Positions 61,895-64,000 of a stretch of DNA of 64,000 nucleotides are shown piece by piece; position 1 is the first letter of the stretch, and each line of letters begins with the position of its first letter. The stretch comes from Desulfofundulus salinus (GTDB lineage: Bacteria; Bacillota; Desulfotomaculia; Desulfotomaculales; Desulfovirgulaceae): positions 1,285,995-1,349,994 of the forward strand of contig NZ_RBWE01000001.1 in assembly GCF_003627965.1 (NCBI RefSeq), given 5' to 3'. A program made the position numbers and the translations under genes. The notes under the pieces are model-generated. The model was not told the origin of the DNA. It ran no database searches and saw nothing but the letters and a program-made list of their open reading frames with translations.

Positions 61895-61921
61895 AGGTTT
61901 TTAGAAAGAAGGAAATACCTT

Positions 61922-62869
61922 TTGGAGTACCGGATACTGGGTCAAACGGGGATAAAAGTGTCCCGCCTTTGTTTCGGTGCCCTTACAGTTGGTCCACTGC
62001 AGGCCGCCCTCCCGGTGGATAAGGGGGCAGCGGTGATCCGCCGGGCACTGGAAGCAGGTGTGAATTTTATTGATACAGCAGAGTATTACCAGACTTACCC
62101 ATATATTTATGAAGCCACCAGGGGCTGGGCGGGAGAAGTAGTGGTTGCCTCCAAGTCCTATGCTTATACCTGGCAGGGGATGCGGCAAAGCCTGGAAGAG
62201 GCATTGAGGGCCCTTCACCGGGAATATATCGATATTTTTCTCCTCCACGAGCAGGAATCGGCCCTGACCATCCGGGGGCACTGGGAAGCGGTGGAGTATC
62301 TATTAAAGGCCAGAAAAGAAGGATTGGTAAGGGCCATCGGCATCTCCACCCACAGTGTGGAGGGTGTACGGGCGGCGGCCCGCATAGCTGAATTTGATAT
62401 CATACATCCAATTATCAATATAGCCGGGATTGGCATTCAGGGAGGAACCAGAGAGGATATGCTGGCAGCCATTGCCGAGGCCGCCAGCTTTGGCAAGGGT
62501 ATATACGGCATGAAGGCTTTAGGGGGGGGGCATCTCATACCCAGGGCGCAGGAAGCGCTTGCCTTTGTCCTTGGCATTCCCCAGCTGGCCAGTGTGGCCG
62601 TGGGAATGCGGACCGTGGCGGAAGTGGATTTCAACGTGGCAGTTTTCAGCGGGATGCCGGTTCCATCCGGGCTCTGGGCCAGGGTGGGGCGTCAAAAACG
62701 CCGTTTACATATTGAGGATTGGTGCAGTGGCTGCGGGCGCTGCGTGGAAAGGTGCGGGGCGGGGGCGCTGTTCCTGACTGGCGGGCGGGCGGCGGTTGAT
62801 CCTTTAAAGTGCCGCTTATGTGGCTATTGTGGCGCAGTTTGTTCGGACTTCTGCATCAAGGTGATCTGA
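61922..62869 (+). CDS. Aldo/keto reductase with a C-terminal two-cluster ferredoxin domain
   Basis: 315 residues. The N-terminal TIM barrel is of the aldo/keto reductase type (ILGQTGIKVSRLCFGA, NFIDTAEYY, SKSYAY), with a diverged His region (LLHEQES). From about residue 265 a bacterial ferredoxin domain has two complete cysteine sets, CSGCGRCVERC and CRLCGYCGAVC, for two [4Fe-4S] clusters. The fusion suggests electron transfer between ferredoxin and an NAD(P)-type or other site. AAGAAGGA precedes TTG 61922. The substrate is unknown. Confidence 0.88.
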   Translation: MEYRILGQTGIKVSRLCFGALTVGPLQAALPVDKGAAVIRRALEAGVNFIDTAEYYQTYPYIYEATRGWAGEVVVASKSYAYTWQGMRQSLEEALRALHREYIDIFLLHEQESALTIRGHWEAVEYLLKARKEGLVRAIGISTHSVEGVRAAARIAEFDIIHPIINIAGIGIQGGTREDMLAAIAEAASFGKGIYGMKALGGGHLIPRAQEALAFVLGIPQLASVAVGMRTVAEVDFNVAVFSGMPVPSGLWARVGRQKRRLHIEDWCSGCGRCVERCGAGALFLTGGRAAVDPLKCRLCGYCGAVCSDFCIKVI

Positions 62870-62897
62870 GGGCCAAGGGAAAGAGAGGAATGACTTT

Positions 62898-63341
62898 TTG
62901 GGTTTGCGGATATTGGGATTGGACGTAGGAGAAAAAACCATTGGAGTGGCGGTAAGCGATCCCCTGGGGTGGACGGCTCAAGGAATAGGGGTCGTTCGCC
63001 GGGACCGGCCAGATGGCCACGTGATGGCGGAATTAAAAAAACTGGTTCAGGATTACCAGGTGGAGCTAATAGTGGTGGGCTTGCCCCGCAATATGAACGG
63101 TACCCTCGGCAGGCAGGGTCAAATGGTGCTCGATTTTGCCCGCCAAATCGGTGCCGAACTGGGCCTGCCGGTAGAAACATGGGACGAGCGTCTCAGTACC
63201 GCCAGTGCGGAAAGGATTTTGCTGGCTGCCGATGTCAGCCGGGCCAAACGTAAGAAAATAATTGATAAAATGGCAGCGGCAGTTATTTTGCAGGGCTATT
63301 TGGATTCCCGGAATAAAAAGGCCGGAAATGGGGAAAATTAA
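62898..63341 (+). CDS. ruvX: Putative Holliday junction resolvase RuvX (YqgF)
   Basis: A 147-residue RNase H-like nuclease. The conserved acidic sites are in GLDVGEKTIGVAVSD and WDERLSTASAE; VGLPRNMNGT is the central motif. Family members act on junctions and in 16S rRNA maturation. Start TTG 62898 with GAGAGGA upstream. It follows the aldo/keto reductase gene by 28 bases. Confidence 0.93.
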   Translation: MGLRILGLDVGEKTIGVAVSDPLGWTAQGIGVVRRDRPDGHVMAELKKLVQDYQVELIVVGLPRNMNGTLGRQGQMVLDFARQIGAELGLPVETWDERLSTASAERILLAADVSRAKRKKIIDKMAAAVILQGYLDSRNKKAGNGEN

Positions 63342-63421
63342 CTATAGCTTTTTTAATTCTCACGGTTAAGAGCAGGGGAGCAATCGTTGGATTTTGGTCA
63401 GGCCGTAGGGTTACTGGTTTC

Positions 63422-63451
63422 TTGACAAAAAGGTTGCTCTTGATATAGAAT
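63422..63451 (+). promoter_or_regulatory. Sigma-A promoter of yrzB
   Basis: TTGACA (63422-63427), an 18-base spacer and TAGAAT (63446-63451), about 30 bases upstream of the gene start. Confidence 0.75.
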
Positions 63452-63482
63452 AGGCACAACTTGTTAAAAAGAGGTGAGGGAT

Positions 63483-63788
63483 ATGCCCGAACAGGAGCTG
63501 GAACTGGAAGAGGTAATCACACTGGTGGATGAAGACGGCCAGGAGCAGGATTTTGAGGTTATCGATATCGTACATTTGGAGGGCTCCAAATACGCCATTT
63601 TGCTCCCCCTGGAGGAAACTGGTGACGATGAGGGGGAAAATGAAGGGGATGATGAGGGCGAGGCCATTATCCTGAAGTTTGAAAAGGATGAGGACGGCAA
63701 CGAAATCCTGGTCGATATTGAAGATGACGAGGAGTGGGAAAAGGTAGCCGATTACTGGGAGGAAATGATAGCCGGTGAGGATTCCTGA
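63483..63788 (+). CDS. yrzB: DUF1292 protein YrzB
   Basis: A 101-residue very acidic protein. The family core EEVITLVDEDGQEQDFEVID and KYAILLPLEE is clear, followed by a Glu/Asp/Gly stretch (GDDEGENEGDDEGEA) longer than usual, and an ILKFEKDEDGNEILVDI end. It accompanies ireB and ruvX in most Firmicutes; function unknown. ATG 63483 follows GAGGTGAGGG. Confidence 0.9.
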   Translation: MPEQELELEEVITLVDEDGQEQDFEVIDIVHLEGSKYAILLPLEETGDDEGENEGDDEGEAIILKFEKDEDGNEILVDIEDDEEWEKVADYWEEMIAGEDS

Positions 63789-63818
63789 TTGGGACAGGGT
63801 AGTTCACCACAGGTAGAG

Positions 63819-63862
63819 AAAAGCTGGGGACAGGGGGCACCTGGATCATCCAGCTTTTTTAT
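63819..63862 (+). terminator. Intrinsic terminator after yrzB
   Basis: AAAAGCTGG (63819-63827) pairs with CCAGCTTTT (63850-63858); the loop is long (22 bases) and the T tract (TTTTTT) is strong. Confidence 0.7.
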
Positions 63863-63992
63863 TTCCAACCTGCACTTGTCGCCGGCAAGTTTCACACTGT
63901 CCCCCTTCACAGGTGGCTTATATTTTAAATATCCATGAACTTGTGATGGAACTTTTTTGCCCTTTATGTCGTCTTAAGACAGGGGGGAGAAA

Positions 63993-64000
63993 ATGAGGAG
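63993..64000 (+). CDS. Possible start of the next gene (partial)
   Basis: AGGGGGGAG (63981-63989) is placed correctly before an ATG at 63993, and only eight bases of the frame lie in the window. Nothing can be said about the product. The stretch 63863-63992 has no other gene. Confidence 0.35.

Overview
The window is a chromosomal segment of a G+C-rich Clostridia bacterium. It best fits the anaerobic Peptococcaceae / Desulfotomaculum lineage. The reasons are the conserved gene orders hisS-aspS-6S RNA-tcdA, iscR-iscS-iscU-mnmA and alaS-ireB-...-ruvX-yrzB, strong Gram-positive Shine-Dalgarno sequences with frequent GTG/TTG starts, an oxygen-sensitive 2-hydroxyacyl-CoA dehydratase-type iron-sulfur protein with its activator, CoA-disulfide reductase, and a sigma-54-controlled beta-oxidation operon. 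The genus is inferred, not proven.

Layout. 1-400: end of an rRNA operon (23S 3' end, 5S, terminator). 0.5-6.1 kb: a GH18 hydrolase, the double-cubane-type protein and its ATPase, a conserved hypothetical gene, and comM. 6.2-14.4 kb: a defence island with an antitoxin next to a truncated mazF, then a complete type I Zorya system (zorA-zorB-zorC-zorD) whose last gene overlaps a small MerR-like HTH gene. 14.7-25.0 kb: a sigma-54 activator divergent from MaoC hydratase, crotonase, 3-hydroxybutyryl-CoA dehydrogenase, SDR, thiolase and acyl-CoA dehydrogenase, with a well-matched -24/-12 promoter and an upstream dyad; an acyl-CoA ligase and a decayed acyl-CoA dehydrogenase follow. 25.3-27.1 kb: a sodium:solute symporter with its small accessory protein. 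27.4-30.8 kb: a scar region holding an internally deleted IS66 element inside a broken XRE gene, a collinear copy of the last third of comM, and a chemotaxis receptor gene with an in-frame TAG.

31-40.6 kb: small housekeeping genes, CoA-disulfide reductase/rhodanese, recJ, apt, rel, dtd and an MBL hydrolase. 40.6-45.2 kb (minus strand): a compact, partly translationally coupled cassette of a two-domain KaiC-like ATPase, a one-domain KaiC-like ATPase, a V4R sensor protein, a winged-helix protein and a PAS histidine kinase. It is divergent from an acetyl-CoA-synthetase-like gene whose adenylation motifs are eroded. This cassette is my best candidate for an undescribed system. 47.2-64 kb: a ParA/CpaE-like ATPase, hisS-aspS with a leader hairpin, 6S RNA, tcdA, trxA, rarA, the isc-mnmA cluster, alaS behind a large self-complementary intergenic element, and ireB-AKR-ruvX-yrzB.

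All homology calls were made by reading motifs by eye; no database search was run.
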